Under the pieces are notes generated by a model. It had not been told where the DNA came from, made no database searches, and saw nothing but the letters and a program-made list of their open reading frames with translations. Positions 35,285-52,600 of a stretch of DNA of 64,000 nucleotides are shown piece by piece. Source of the DNA: Rotaria socialis (taxonomy: Eukaryota > Rotifera > Eurotatoria > Philodinida > Philodinidae); assembly GCA_905331475.1 (NCBI GenBank), contig CAJNYU010000181.1, positions 248,001 to 312,000 of the forward strand, given 5' to 3'. The position numbers and the translations under genes are program-made. Numbering within the stretch: the stretch's first letter is position 1; each line of letters begins with the position of its first letter.

Positions 35285-35992
35285 GATTAATGAAGATTAA
35301 TTGCCTAGTAGATGAATGAGCCTACAAAATAGAATAGTGAATTTAGATGAACAAGTAGAACATATATTCGAGCGCGCACACAGAAATAAACACAAACACG
35401 ATTTGCTAACTAAACGGACGATTATGAATAGGCTGGTCGTCAGAAAAATGATGGTGGTCGTGCAAATACAGGAGAATAAAGAACTCAAAAAGATGTGTAA
35501 TTATTGGTTCAGAGAAAATACAGACACTAGCGACATTTAGTTTTCGTTCGAACGTAATGGACTATTGTATAGACGAAAAATGAAACGTATTCGGAAAGCA
35601 AAAATGATATTGGAATTAATTAATACTACGAATATCATTTAGCTAATCATAATAAAGAAAGATAAAATGTTAAAATAATGATTTAAGATTAGCTAATATG
35701 GAAAGAATAAAAAACTTGACTTGTACCATTTTCTATTACGAATACAAGATTTTTCATTGATATTGAACGAACTTTTCCAACTTTCATATACATGAACGTG
35801 TCAGAATGAAACTTCTTCCGTTTTATGTTTCCCATGAGTAATAAAGTAATTTTAAAAAATATGCTTTCACAACTAATTCTTTTTTATTACTTGGTGATTT
35901 ATCTTTACATACATATTTGTTGATAAGGTTTTTGTCATCTTATCAACTTAAGTATACAAAAGATTTTTTTTTTGTAAAACCTAAAACGACAT
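35285..35992. other. Divergent promoter region, cyclin B / MGC protein
   Basis: AT-rich, about 700 bases between a minus-strand and a plus-strand start. No site recognised with confidence. Confidence 0.4.
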
Positions 35993-36292
35993 ATGGGCTG
36001 TACAAATTCAATGAGAAAACAAGAAATACAAGTTGGACGATCGAAACATGATGAAAATAGATTTCAAAATTTATTTCATGCGACTAGTGAATTCGATCTA
36101 TCGACGTCAGATTCTGAAAGTGAACATGAGATTCTATCAGTACAATTAATGAACAAGAACAATGTTAATCATAAAAATAAACTAATAGAAAAAATTGATA
36201 AAATTCCAACTGGATTGACGACAACGCATAACAATTTATCAACTGCAAGCAGTACGTTAATGGATAATCGACTTAGTCAAACACGTGTTTAA
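35993..36292 (+). CDS. Small predicted myristoylated protein, unknown
   Basis: Single-exon frame of 99 residues starting MGCTNSMRKQEIQVGRS. Gly-2, Cys-3 and Ser-6 with a basic follow-up fit dual N-myristoylation and palmitoylation, predicting a plasma membrane or endomembrane location. The middle is acidic and Ser-rich (SEFDLSTSDSESEHEIL) with casein-kinase-2-like sites; the rest is S/T/N-rich and probably disordered. No domain is recognised. The clean lipid-anchor start and the polyadenylation-like aataaa near 36430 support a real gene, but its shortness leaves doubt; it may be the first exon of something longer. Confidence 0.5.
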   Translation: MGCTNSMRKQEIQVGRSKHDENRFQNLFHATSEFDLSTSDSESEHEILSVQLMNKNNVNHKNKLIEKIDKIPTGLTTTHNNLSTASSTLMDNRLSQTRV

Positions 36293-36561
36293 AACTTTAC
36301 ATTTAAGAATTATTTTGTTAAATTGTATTATTGTTTTGAACAGTGAGATTCAAGCAGGATATTTTAACATAATTTTTTTTAGAAATATTCTTTCTGTTTT
36401 ATTAATATCCTATAAATATTTGAAAGAATAATAAAGATACACTGTACTTTTAGATGCTTCGGATGAAAAGATGGTTATAAGACTTCATTCGAGTAGATTT
36501 TTTTATCGAAATTTATGACCAGGATAGCAACTATCATTGTGTTCCGACTTGTGCTTGTAGC
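36293..36561. other. Intergenic before the hAT element
   Basis: AT-rich; 3' region of the small gene, ending in the left target duplication CTTGTAGC (36554-36561). Confidence 0.5.
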
Positions 36562-36970
36562 CAGTGGCGGAGCCAGGATTTTTGGCAAGGGGTGGGGGGG
36601 GGCCGAAGTCCCCGAAAAAAATTTTCGTGAATTGTTTGAGAATTTGAAAGCCATTTTGGATTTTTTTTGGGAATTTTGACAATTTTTCTGGGTTTGAAAG
36701 ATTTTTGGAGAATTTTGAAATTTTATTGAAGATTTTTGGTTTTTTTGAAGGTTTTTCTGAAATTTTTGAAGATTTTCTGGATTTTTTGGGAGATTTTGAA
36801 ATTTTTTTGAAGATTCTTGCGGGAGCTTTTGAGTTTCATAGCGGGCAACACTGTCTAAAACATGAAATTGCAAACATTACTACATAGTTATATAAAAAAA
36901 TGCATTTTCTAAAATCTCGCTAGGGGGGGGGGGCTGGNNNNNNNNNNAGCCCCCCCTGGTTCCGCCACTG
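36562..36970. mobile_element. Non-autonomous hAT element
   Basis: Ends CAGTGGCGGAGCCAGG and, inverted, CAGTGGCGGAACCAGG. It is flanked by a perfect 8-bp target duplication, CTTGTAGC, at 36554-36561 and 36971-36978, the hAT signature. It is 409 bp including a 10-N gap (36938-36947). The interior is a diverged tandem array of GAAGATTTTTGG-type units and has no transposase. G- and C-runs lie just inside each end. Confidence 0.9.
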
Positions 36971-38566
36971 CTTGTAGCATATGTCGTCGAAAGTTTTAAA
37001 ATAATAAACGGAAGCTACTCTTTATTAAGAAGCCAAGTTCTTTCTTAATCTAATATTACTAATTTTAATAGTCATTGTGAAATATGGTATCCTCGACTTT
37101 GTCATTGTAATTAAAATATGTAACCCATTGGATATAATAAAATTCTTATATTTTCATTACATTTATGTGCATCGTATATATGTTTGTGCTATCTACAAAC
37201 TATTGCAAGTGATCTAACTAATAATTTAATCTCAGTTAATGCATAACAATTTTATAGTAAAACAACATAATATAGTTAATTTTCTACATCGAAAATACAG
37301 ATAATTACTTTCTATACAAGAATATTTTGAAAAGGAGTTGAGTAAAATTAGAATCAAATTTGATTTATGCTCAAAGTAATTGTAAATTTATCTAGATGAA
37401 GATAAGTACTTTGTATAATGAAATAGATCTATAGATTACTACGGTCGGTTTGAAACAATATTGAAGCTTTTACTATCAGAAAGAACGATTTGTATGTAAA
37501 TAAATTAAGTGCATCTTAGATAGAGTCTCTTTAGTGAGTCAAACAAAAACTTCCTTCGTGCACTTTTTAAGCACTTATCATGTTTTACTGTGCATCATTT
37601 ATTAGTTCACTATGGATTTTATCGGTAGAGTTTACTTATAAAATGTACATAGCAAACTAATATTCTCCGATCAATAATAATTCGGCAAAGAAGTCAGAAA
37701 CAAGCTAATTTTTTTTTACGATAGGTGACGTACTATTAAGATTTTATTTTTGAAAGTTAATTTTACTAATCTAAAGGCATCAATTTATTTTTCATAGTAG
37801 ATACTATTATATCTGAACTGTAATCAAAGAGAATTCTACTATGAAGGAATTATTAGAACTGCTAGTCAGTTGCCATCTTATCTTCATTATTAGTGTTGAT
37901 ATTTGATGTCTGATGAATGTTAAATGATTTTTTTCTTTACCCATAGGAATAAATATGATTGACATCACTTTTTCACCATATCAATCATAAACAAAATTTA
38001 AATCAATTTTTTCTCAATTATTTTTGCCATATATTGTAGCAAAGTATAATGCACATATTTCTAAAATGAAAAACTTCCTATATCAATAATATCTCTATTA
38101 AAATAGAATCAATTATTTATGAATCAGTTAGTCTAAAAATAGTTTTAACAAAGAATTGATCTTAATCAATGTGATTTCGATTCAAAAAATCTCTATTTGA
38201 TTTAGACCATGTCCTATTGACTCATAGGATATCTATATTATATTATACTTGAGCAATTCACTCAAGCTATTTTAGCTTTTCTGTTACATTCAAATTTTGA
38301 TCGTCCTAAAGTTGATCATCCTTTTGAATACATTTAGGATTAAATCAATGTTACAACTGAGAGGTAATTATATTTACAGAAATTTCTTTGCTTTCTTTTG
38401 ATTTTTCATATTCTTATAGAGAAATAATTGAGCGACAGTACACCAATTCTACCTCATCGAATAATAACCTAATAATACGTTTTTATTCTTTCTCTCTTCG
38501 CGTTTGCATTGAAATAAAGCGAAGCTCTTTCGTAACAATTGTATTTTCAATTTTCAAACCTCAAGA
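36971..38566. other. Intergenic, nothing recognised
   Basis: About 1.6 kb of AT-rich sequence, beginning with the right target duplication of the hAT element, up to the EF-hand gene. No open frames or terminal repeats of note. Confidence 0.5.
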
Positions 38567-39290
38567 ATGGCTGAAGAAACTATAGTTGAGGTGAATAATA
38601 TATTGTTTTTTTTTTATATAAAATAAGATTCTATATGTTCTTTAGTATCCAACATTAACTGAACAAGATGCCTTTGGTATGTATTAGTGTTTTTCATGAA
38701 TTATGAAATAAAATATTTCCTTTGTTTTGTTATTTTGAAAGAACTTCGTCGAATATTTTCATCTTTTGACAATGATAATGATGGATTCGTAGATGCTAAA
38801 GATGTCTCAGCTCTGTTCAAATACCTTGAACACAATTTTCAATCATTTGTGATCAAAGAAGATGAATTGAAGGTATTACTTGATCGAAATCATATTAATG
38901 GTTAGTTTTAATTTGATTGTTATTCAACAATTTTCTATCAATTTCTAAATAATATAGAATCTCAGCCAATATCATTTACTCAATTTTTAACTCTTATTGC
39001 ATATAAAGTGACTGAATTCGATAACCTAGAAGAATTACAAGAAGCATTTCTTATTTTTGATCCTACTGGCAGCGGTTTTATCACGTAAGAGTTAAAAAAA
39101 ACAGTCTTTTACTTCTTTTTACTATCGTTGTTTTAGAACCAAAGATCTTTTACGAGTAATGCAAAGTCTAGATGAAAATATAACAGAAGCAGATGCTCAA
39201 GAAATGATGCGCCAAGCTGATCGGAGTTTAAGCGGAAAACTAAGTTTTGCTGAATTTATTGACATGATTCGATATGCACAAAGCACGTAA
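38567..39290 (+). CDS. Calmodulin-like EF-hand protein
   Basis: About five small exons join from MAEETIVE at 38567 to the TAA at 39288-39290, giving roughly 170 residues. Four EF-hands are laid out as in calmodulin. EF1 (ELRRIFSSFDNDNDGFVDAK) has a canonical DNDNDG loop. EF2 (LLDRNHINGESQPISFTQFL) has lost its Ca ligands. EF3 (LQEAFLIFDPTGSGFITTKD) is DPTGSG. EF4 (MMRQADRSLSGKLSFAEFID) is near-canonical, ending in Glu. It should act as a calcium sensor or a centrin/troponin-C-like light chain; the partner is unknown. Divergence from calmodulin is too great to call it CALM, and the centrin-type N-terminal basic tail is missing. It converges with AKT, 264 bases apart. Confidence 0.82.
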
Positions 39291-39554
39291 TATGAAAATG
39301 ATTGACAATCTTATTTATTTTAATAATTAATTATAATAAAAATATATACTGATGCATAATTATATATTCTTTTTTTGCAAATAAAATAATACTCAAATAT
39401 TTGAAATAAAATTGAGATAAATTTTATGATAAGTTAAAGAAAGAGAAAGAGGAAAGTAGGGTCTGGTATTTTTGTGTTTTGTTAATGGCATTCGACCAAA
39501 CGAACAACATAGAAAGCATCTGACAAATTGCGACGAATGTTTTTATTTTTCCTT

Positions 39555-43869
<4,315 letters not shown>

Positions 43870-44113
43870 TTTTTGTTGTTTCTTGTATTCTATTTTGTAT
43901 TGAATACGAGACGATATTTATATGTCGTTTTATCAATCTAGAAAAGAGCATGTTACGTTTACCTTCGTGACATTTATATATAATAACGGACTAGTTCGTT
44001 ATCATTTTTTAATCGCTGAACCGAAACAACAACAAGATGGAAAAGCGTAGCCGAGAAAGAAAGATCATGTGAAAATATATTATTTTAAATAAAGCCATTG
44101 GTTATATATTTAT
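43870..44113. other. AKT upstream region
   Basis: AT-rich, ending in the left target duplication of the next element. No promoter motif singled out. Confidence 0.4.
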
Positions 44114-44175
44114 CAGAGCTGGGCAAGTACGAACTTTCTCGAGTACGAGTACTTCGAGTATTTTGCCCATCTCCG
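44114..44175. mobile_element. 62-bp palindromic hAT-type mini-element
   Basis: Ends CAGAGCTGGGCAA and, inverted, CGGAGATGGGCAA; the interior is a near-palindrome of CGAGTAC units. Flanks ATATTTAT (44106-44113) and GTATTTAT (44176-44183) match at 7 of 8 positions, fitting an old hAT target duplication. Confidence 0.7.
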
Positions 44176-46337
44176 GTATTTATAATACAATCACTGCAAA
44201 TAGTAGTTCAACAAAATAATATATTATTCGATAAAAAGTTCTTAATACATAAAGATATTATGAAGTGAAACTTTTAATTTAATCTGAATTATCTCATACA
44301 TACAACAGTTGAAAAACAAATTGATAACGGTACTCTCATTTCTTAAAAAAAAATAATAAAGAAAACTTCTCTCTAAATTATCTACATTTCTATGTTATTT
44401 AAAGAGCCTATAATAGATCATATTTTTTTCTTTGGATTTCTCTCATATCCTCTAGTTTTCAAACGCCTCTACATCTGAAAGGATAAAAAAAAAAGTTGGT
44501 AGCAGAAGAAAAACAAAAATCTACCGAGAAACGAGTTCATCAGGTTTTAACTCAAAAATATCACCCTCTCCTTTCCTTGGCTACTCAATAAAATTTGTAA
44601 GACTAGATCAATTTAGACGAGTATAATAAATGTAGTCATGCAGTTAGAATTTCTCTACATAAAATACCTAGGTCACTGGTAAAATATAATCTGAAGTTTT
44701 CCTACAAGTAGCAATTTAAATATATTTTTATCACTCAATTTCTTTTATAACATCTAATAGCTTATTAAAATGAACTTATATGACTTTTCATCTAGAAAAT
44801 ATTGTTATTGTTATTCTTAAATAGAAAAGTCGAAATACCGGAATTCCTGTTAGAAAAGTGTTTCTTTTTAGGGAAAAGTTGTTAAAGTCTCTCACAAATA
44901 TACAGAAGATACTTTTCAAGGAAAAATATCTGGAAGTTAAATTCAGAAAACTGGAATTTTCTTATTAAAAATTGATTTTTCAAGAAATGTGAAACAATGT
45001 TTAACCGCATTCTTTTTATGCAGGAGTTGGGTTTTTTTCTAGAAGATCATAAAGCTATTTTAGATATTTTGCTTTTATACAAACCAATAAAAGAGACCTT
45101 AGAGTCTAGGGAACACCAAAATAGAACCAAGATACTTTTTATCATCTAGGTAGTAGAGGTGGGAGGTTCTTGAATAATACTCGAGGTCTAGAGCATCATA
45201 CAGACTTTGTGTATTGAAATAAATTAAAATTTAGGGTATTAAAACCAGTCAACATGACTGCACTATGCTGTGAGCACCCTCAAGATATCAGCAAATCAAA
45301 AAGAAAGAAATTCACTGCAAGTGTTGTACAAGAAATCAAAGTAATACTAACGCTTCTTTTGGTTTGTTCCAAGTATATCGAAACAACGAAAAATAAAAGT
45401 TCCAATGCTATCTGTACTTATGAATTGTGATTTTTCTAATAATTTACTTAACGTATGTAAAACTAAATTGTCAGTTTCGTTTATATGTGAAAAGGATATA
45501 TTACAACAATAAAGTAAAAGGGCGAATATTTAGTAAAGTCATAGCTTTTTTTAACATTTTAACTTTTACAAAACGAATACGTGTTAAGCCGGTCAATCCT
45601 TCCCTATCATTTTATTTCTCTCTTTTTTTCGAGTAATTTAAACATGTATTAACTATACAAAAATGATCACTGACATTAAAAATATATATATATACCGATG
45701 GAGAAGAAAGATATACTTTTTAAAAGAAAAGCCTTAAAGTACAGAGACAGCTTGGAATACTCTTTCTAGTCTTTAGACGTAACAGAACTCGTGGTTATAC
45801 AATCTGTAATTGTAATTATGTAAATAGCGTCTCGCTACAATATAGGATCTACTTTCTTATTGCATTTCTCAAGAAAGAAACACGAGTAGAAGGAAGGTTC
45901 GTATATCAAAATAGATAGGATAAAACAATCTGATTGTGATTAATAACAACAGCTAAATCGTATTTCTCATTATAGTTCCACTAGGTTTTACTCGTTACAA
46001 ATTTCTGAATAATATCGAAATAAATTATGAATATTTACAATTCAAGCTTTTTCAAAAGTGACAAAACTATTCAATTTCAGTGAAATCATAGCAAACAGAT
46101 ACGAATCTATGTTGACTTTATCGATAAGTATGTAAAGATGTAAAATGATTAAGGAAGTTTGTACGCATAGAAAAAGATTCAATGAGAATTCCATTGAAAA
46201 AACACAATTGTTTTTCTGTAATCTATCTCACGAGTACCATCAAATTCGTTAGTCTGGTGTAAATACGTATAACAAATAGAAGTTGTGTATGGCTAAGTAT
46301 ACGCTGTATTCTATTTCCTAAATGCGTAGGTGTAATG
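44176..46337. other. Intergenic, nothing recognised
   Basis: About 2.1 kb of AT-rich sequence with only chance open frames. Confidence 0.5.
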
Positions 46338-46472
46338 AGAGGTGTCAGCTACGCTGCTGAGTCGCCGCCGCCGTTGTCCCCTATCATTGATATCGACAAT
46401 TTTTATTTATATTTTCTTTTTTTAATGAATTTCGATATTTTTATTCATTTTTCATCTCGATATGATATATAG

Positions 46473-47343
46473 AGAGATGCACCAATTCCTAGTACATGGT
46501 CTGATAGATGTCATTTTTGCCTGATGAAGAACACAGTTGTCCGCTGATTCCCTAGAGCAGTCAAGATCAGTTTTTTCGCTTTCTATGAAACCATAGTGGG
46601 TATTTATGAAAGATTTTAAAAAATGTATCGAATTTTACGAAGATTTTACATAAAATTAGAATTTTCAAATTTTATTGGGTCAAATGCTGTGAAATCTAAT
46701 TCAACTTCAGACTGGGAGTTTTTATTAGACAAAATCTAGTGGCAGATCCATGGGGTGGCTGAGGGGGATTAAGTTCCTTCAGGTAGTTTTTAGCCGCCTA
46801 TGAACTCCTCACAGTGCAAAATCCTGGCTCCGCTGCTAACAAAATCTAAGAATAGATTTGAAGAGAACGTTCAAAACTGAACAAAAATAATATGAAAAAA
46901 GATGCTCGGTTAATAACTGCGAAATGACGAACATGTTCTTTTTATACAGGGGGAAAAAGCAAATCCTAGAATTTTTGATCTAATGTTTGCTAGTTTTCAG
47001 TATTGAGAGTTATCGACCGAGCATCTTTTTTCATACTATTTCTGTTCAGTTTTGAATGCTCTCTTCAAATATATTCCTAAATTTTGCCTATTACAAACGG
47101 CAAGTCTTAAATTGAGTTGGATTTCTCAGCATTTAAGCGCTCAAAACTTAGAAATCCTAATTTCATGTAAAATCCAGGTAAAATCCGAAGCCTTGTTAAA
47201 ATCTTTCATAAATTTCGACTGCAGCTTCGGATGGAACGAAAAACACTAATCTTGATTAATCTATGAAATCAGCGGATAACTGCGTTCTTCATCAGGCAAA
47301 AATATCATCTCTCGGACCATGTACTAGGAATTGGTGTATCCCT
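46473..47343. mobile_element. Foldback element with about 337-bp inverted arms
   Basis: The left arm (46473-46920) and right arm (47007-47343) are inverted copies along their full length, from AGAGATGCACCAATTCCTAG / AGGGATACACCAATTCCTAG at the tips to GATGCTCGG near the centre. Removing the 110 bases added by a nested hAT insertion makes the arms 338 and 337 bases. The loop is about 86 bases. There is no coding capacity. Confidence 0.88.
46737..46838. mobile_element. 102-bp hAT mini-element nested in the foldback
   Basis: Ends TAGTGGCAGATCC and, inverted, TAGCAGCGGAGCC. There is a perfect 8-bp target duplication ACAAAATC at 46729-46736 and 46839-46846. It is present only in the left arm, so it arrived after the arms formed. 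Confidence 0.88.
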
Positions 47344-47575
47344 AATTTATGTCAATGTACTTTATTTATTATGTCAAGATGTAAAATAAAGTTGTTTCAC
47401 ATATTTATTTGAAAATATTAACGATAGGATATTGCAATAGGCAGACTGTTCTTGTTCGTAAAACTAGTGCTTTTTTAACCTTCCAGTCGCCGCTGATCAA
47501 CGATGGAACCAACGCCGCCGCCGTGCAGTCAAAATATTCGAGTCAGCCGCCAATGAGCACCTCGACTGACACCTC

Positions 47576-49611
47576 CAGTTGTATTTTCTACTATAATTCA
47601 AAGAAATTCGATAACTTTTAAAAAGAAGAGATCTCCAGTTATTATGTCTGAAATTGTATATTTCTTTTTGAAGATTTCCATTTTCTTATTAAGAAACACC
47701 ATTTTAATTATAATTCAAGTAGTTTGAACAACAGTCAAGCTTTTTGTAATGTTTTCTTACAATTCTACTAAAAGAAACGAGTGGTGTCACATATCCAAAA
47801 TTTTGGAGATGCCACCACATCTCCCACAGGAGATGCTGCGTGTCCCGCTGGAGACGTGACACCCACAGTCGGGAGATCCGGTCGTTCACCACTGGAGATG
47901 TAAGATCTCCTTTAGAGATGCGCATCCCCCACACCCACACCCAATCTTATACATTATATTTACGTTTTGTTTCCACTCAAATATGTGTCCACAATTAACA
48001 TGATCGGATATAGTCTGGTTCTTATGAAAATCCTGAGCACTTAATCAGTTAATATTGCTTGTCTTTTTAAATAATCACAGCAAACTACATCCGAGAAAAA
48101 TAGTCAATGACAAAAATGTCAGAAATAATTAGTAGGATTCTGTAGTAGACTTGACTAAATGAATTTAATCTTTATTTATAGTGTTCAAAGTAAAACATAT
48201 ACTTACGTTAGTGTTCTTTGCATATCATAGAAGATAAGTATGCTCTACTCTAAGTTACTACAATTTTTTACTTAAGCCATTTAAATTTGATGAAAGCTAA
48301 TTTTCTAATTTCTAATTAGAAAAAAAATATTTTGCTCTATGTAGATTCATCAATAGTCAAATATGTAAAACTTTACTTTTGATAAAAACTGAAAGAAAAA
48401 GTGATATTATAGATGACACTGACCGATTGTTTGATATTATGATAGGTCAGCAATGTCGTATGATTCAATTCATTTTTTAATCTGTATATTCGATAGTCAA
48501 AAGTATAAAATCTGAGCCACGTGTTGGATTTTCAATAGAAATAATTTAAAAAACTTAGTTCAATCATACTTATTGTTATTAGCCAAGTCAAATAATATCC
48601 GTATACGAGTTTTTTGCAAAGATGTCAATGAATAACATGATTTTATTAAATGTATATTTTTGAACTTGATCTTTGTTTCCATAAATTAAAAAATAACTGC
48701 ACAAGTTGATGATAGTTATTATTAATTCGATCCATATATATATATATATCAATGTACATCTTGTTTCTTCACAAATAGAATCTACAATAGTAAAATAAAT
48801 GTCCATTACTAAGAAAAACTTGTACTTTCTAGTTCAATAAACTTTTGATTTTAAAAACGGACATCTAAAATATGTTTCTAGTAGAAAACTATTTTTATTT
48901 TAGTTCAGGATCAAAAAGACAGACAATTATAAATATATCTGCATATGACTACATAATTATTTGATCGATTACTAAGAAAATAATTAAAAAACATGTAAGT
49001 AACTCATGATTTTTCTTTCTCAACTATTTTAAGTGCCTATTTTTTCATTCGGCAATGTCTAGAGAAAGGTTGATCTGAGTGCATTTCTATTGTTCAATTG
49101 TTTTCTAGTTCGTGGCTTAAGAGAATAAAATAAAAAGAGAGTCTCTAGACAACGCAGACGATTATTAATAAAGCTTTTCATATGTTATTAACAAATAAAA
49201 ATTACTTTTTCTTCAATAGAATGCTTTAAAAAAAGACTTTAATTATTGACCGTCAAGAAAAAAAGTCTCAAGTTAATTCTTTAAGTTTTATTCATTCGAC
49301 TGAATTCTAAATGTAGGAAAAGAGATAACGCTATACGACCAAAAAAGATGACTTATTTCATTTTCTTTGTAGATATACAAGGGAATGAAAAAGGAATCTT
49401 TTACAAAAATAAATAAAATAAAAAAAATTGTATTAAGAATATTAATTTATTTTATGATTAGTTTCTTTTCTTTCTTACAATTTTGAATAATACAAAACAA
49501 AGAAGGGAGAAAAAACCAGTACGAACATTGGCTAAATTAGATAGATAGTATCCACCACAGAAAAAAAACACAAAGCACAGAAAAGATAGATAGAAAGAAA
49601 AAAAACTATTG
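47576..49611. other. Intergenic with a GGAGATG-rich patch
   Basis: At 47800-47945 a GC-richer patch repeats GGAGATG and its inverse CATCTCC several times, suggesting a small degraded repeat. The rest is AT-rich with no gene seen; the hyccin 3' region lies at the end. Confidence 0.45.
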
Positions 49612-52600
49612 CTACAAAAATGTTTCTTTAACATTATCTCCGTTTTGATCTGTTCCCAGAAATCGAACTGTAGTAATAATATCTTTTTTTTCTCCATGTC
49701 TCATACTAGATGTATGCGGTCGAATGGAATCATCATTATCAACATGATGTAACATAGTTTGAACATTTTGTATATTTGGCGATGAAACACGTTGTTGTTG
49801 TTGAATTGTTTTAAAATATGCTTGTGTTGATGTCAATGACATTGGTTTATAATGGCGAGTTGATGACGGCGATGAACTTGATCCTGCTAGTCCAATCGAA
49901 GATGATATGTATGTCTTCATTTCATCAATCAATGGTGTTGTTACATCTTGATTGTCATCTGATGCTTTTCTTTCATGATGTTGTTCACTTGATGATGATG
50001 ATGATAATGATGATGTTTTTCTGTCGATGGAACGTAGAAATTTATCTGTTGGTGAACTTTCATCAAATATATCTAGTAATGATTTATGTAGTTGACTAGT
50101 TGTTGTTGTTGTTGCTGGTATTACTGCTGTTGGTGTAGCATCAGTTCGTACCGGAGCAACATTTAAATGTTCTATTGTATCATTCGGTAAATCATTCTCA
50201 ATAATAGCTAAACAATAAGAAAATTATATAAGAAAACGAAAAAGTTCAGCAAAATAAAAACATGCGAGCAAATATGTCCTTTCGCTCTCTCTCTCTCTCT
50301 TTGTCTCAATCCTTGCTTTTTTTATAAATATAAAACTTTTAATTTGTCTAAAAAATTTAGATATAAAAAAATTAATTTGAATATTTTATTGACAATCATT
50401 TCTATTATTTGCTTTTTACCTGTTTCATTTTGTTGGTAACGTTTTGTTGAACGTTGTCTATTTTTCATTGAGCGGGTTGTTGTTGCTGTTCGTTTTTGTT
50501 TGACCATATCCATTGTTGGTGGTAATTCAATTTCAATACCAATTGTATCTTGATGTTCAAGTTGATGATTATCAAATTCATGTAAATAACTCATCGATTC
50601 TGTCATCTAAAACAAAACAAAAAGTAAGACTTATAGCAAACGTTATTATATCATCTGAATACTTACTAAAATCACATCAGCATACATTTCATACTCAGCA
50701 CGCTGTTTTAATAAACGCATACATTCAGATGCTTCTCTATCTGATGAATTAGCTCTTAAAAAAAAGAAGTATATATATATATATATATATTTGAATATTA
50801 TTTAATAAAAATTTTGTTTGTGCTATTAATTACTTGAAGTAGAATATTGCTCCTAAAAGTTCAGCTATGACTCTACTCGATAGATGTATTCGACGACCAT
50901 TAGGTGGTAAAATAGAATTTTTTTCTTGTGTTGAAATACTTTCACCGAATGAAAAACCTTGACTGAGTAATCTATCAATAGTAGGAAGAACATTAAAAAG
51001 AATTCATTGATTTTTATTATACTACTTTTTTGACATTTTAAAATATGAATGTCGAGAATATATATCCACGTTTGATACATTTGATCCATACTGAATGAGT
51101 AGAAACCAAAGAATATGTTCTCTAAATAAAGAAAAATATTTTCTATTAGAAGGTTTTCTTATTAATCCATCAATCCATTAAGATAAAGGATTTAAATACT
51201 CTAGAAATATATGATTTAGATTCCTTGAACCCTGTTCTTCACATTCTCTTTCTCCGTTAAATAAGAAAAATCAGCAAAGAAAAAAAAGAACTCCGAACAC
51301 CCCAGAATGTATAAATAAAAAGTCTATAATATATCTTTTTCCCTTCTCCATCAATATATTTTCGTTCATAACAAACCCCTTATAGCTCAACCTTATGTTT
51401 GAACAACTGAAAAAATATCAGATAACAATTGATGATCAATAGGTTATTAAATGTACCTTGTTGTTGCATTGACTGAATCAAATGGAGAAAATGAATGCAA
51501 ACGAACAACGTCACATTTTTTCTCATGTTTTGAAATTGCATGTTGAGTAAGCGGTGTGGGCGCATAATAGTCCTAAATAAAATAAAACTTTTCTTACAAC
51601 TATTTCATTCGTATTTATATTGATTTGATCTTTCGATTTAATTATGTTTTGAATTTTATCTTTCAGCATTTTTCTCTTTTTTTGATTCAATCAAAGCCGT
51701 GTGTTTGATATTCGCTATCTTCATCATTCTATCAAGCTTTATTGTTTTGGTTTTGGTTTTTTTATTTGTTAATTTATTGTCGATATTTTATTACAAAATT
51801 ATTTGGTTAACATCTTTATCGAACAAGAGTTTTATTTTAGTTTATTATTTCTTTTATTGGTTTTATCGTTGTTCTTTTTTACTATTTTGCCTTTTTGAGT
51901 TAAATAAGGAATCGAAATGTTTCTTTTTTCTTTTAATATTTAAACAATCATTATAAAAAGTTCGATATTGATAATTGAGTCTATATTTGCTGAAAATATC
52001 CGAATAGATCATTTTGATCATATAAACTTTATTTATCTTTGCCACAATCAACCGAAAGACTTACAGGGTTCGGTGTATGATAAATTGATGGTGCAGTTAA
52101 ATTTGGAATGCCTAAGAAATAGGAAAGAGTGTTTTCCCTTTCTCTTTTTCTCTTTCTTGATACACTTACGAAATCCATGAATTTTTTCATGATGTGCATC
52201 GTCAAGAACACTCTACAAAGGAACATAATTAATTTTGATTTTTAATTCAAAAAGTTTTGAATAGAAATCGTCGATAATGACATATGTTGGCTATTCAGTA
52301 GTAGAGCTACTGATACAGATTAGTAAAAGACTACTGTTATCAATAGCTAACTACCGTTTAGACAAAGTCTTTTTCGTATTAAATAGATCTATGGTGCATA
52401 AACTTACTAGATTGTAAAGGGCGATAAGGAACGTATCAATTGTTGAACAAACATCCTACAAGTAAGAGTGTGATACATCAAATGATGAAGAAAAGAATAA
52501 TGAAATGGAATGCTCGGTTTCTGTGTGTTTTTTAAATAATGATAATGAAGCGGTAAGAGACTAAGAAGGAGAAAGAGAGGGAGAGAGAAAGAAATAGAAA

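Larger units (their letters stand above)
46338..47575. mobile_element. GCC-rich inverted-end element hosting a foldback
   Basis: The left end AGAGGTGTCAGC and right end CTGACACCTC are inverted, and each is followed inward by GCCGCCGCC-type runs (about 46362-46376 and 47507-47556). Related GCC-rich sequence with the end GCTGACACCTCTA is at about 61160-61373, so it is a repeat family. The foldback at 46473-47343 lies inside. No clear target duplication was found. Confidence 0.5.

Noticed and set aside
51699-51956. Hydrophobic 85-codon plus-strand frame.
   Set aside because: It lies in a hyccin intron and is T-rich low-complexity sequence; the hydrophobic look follows from base composition.
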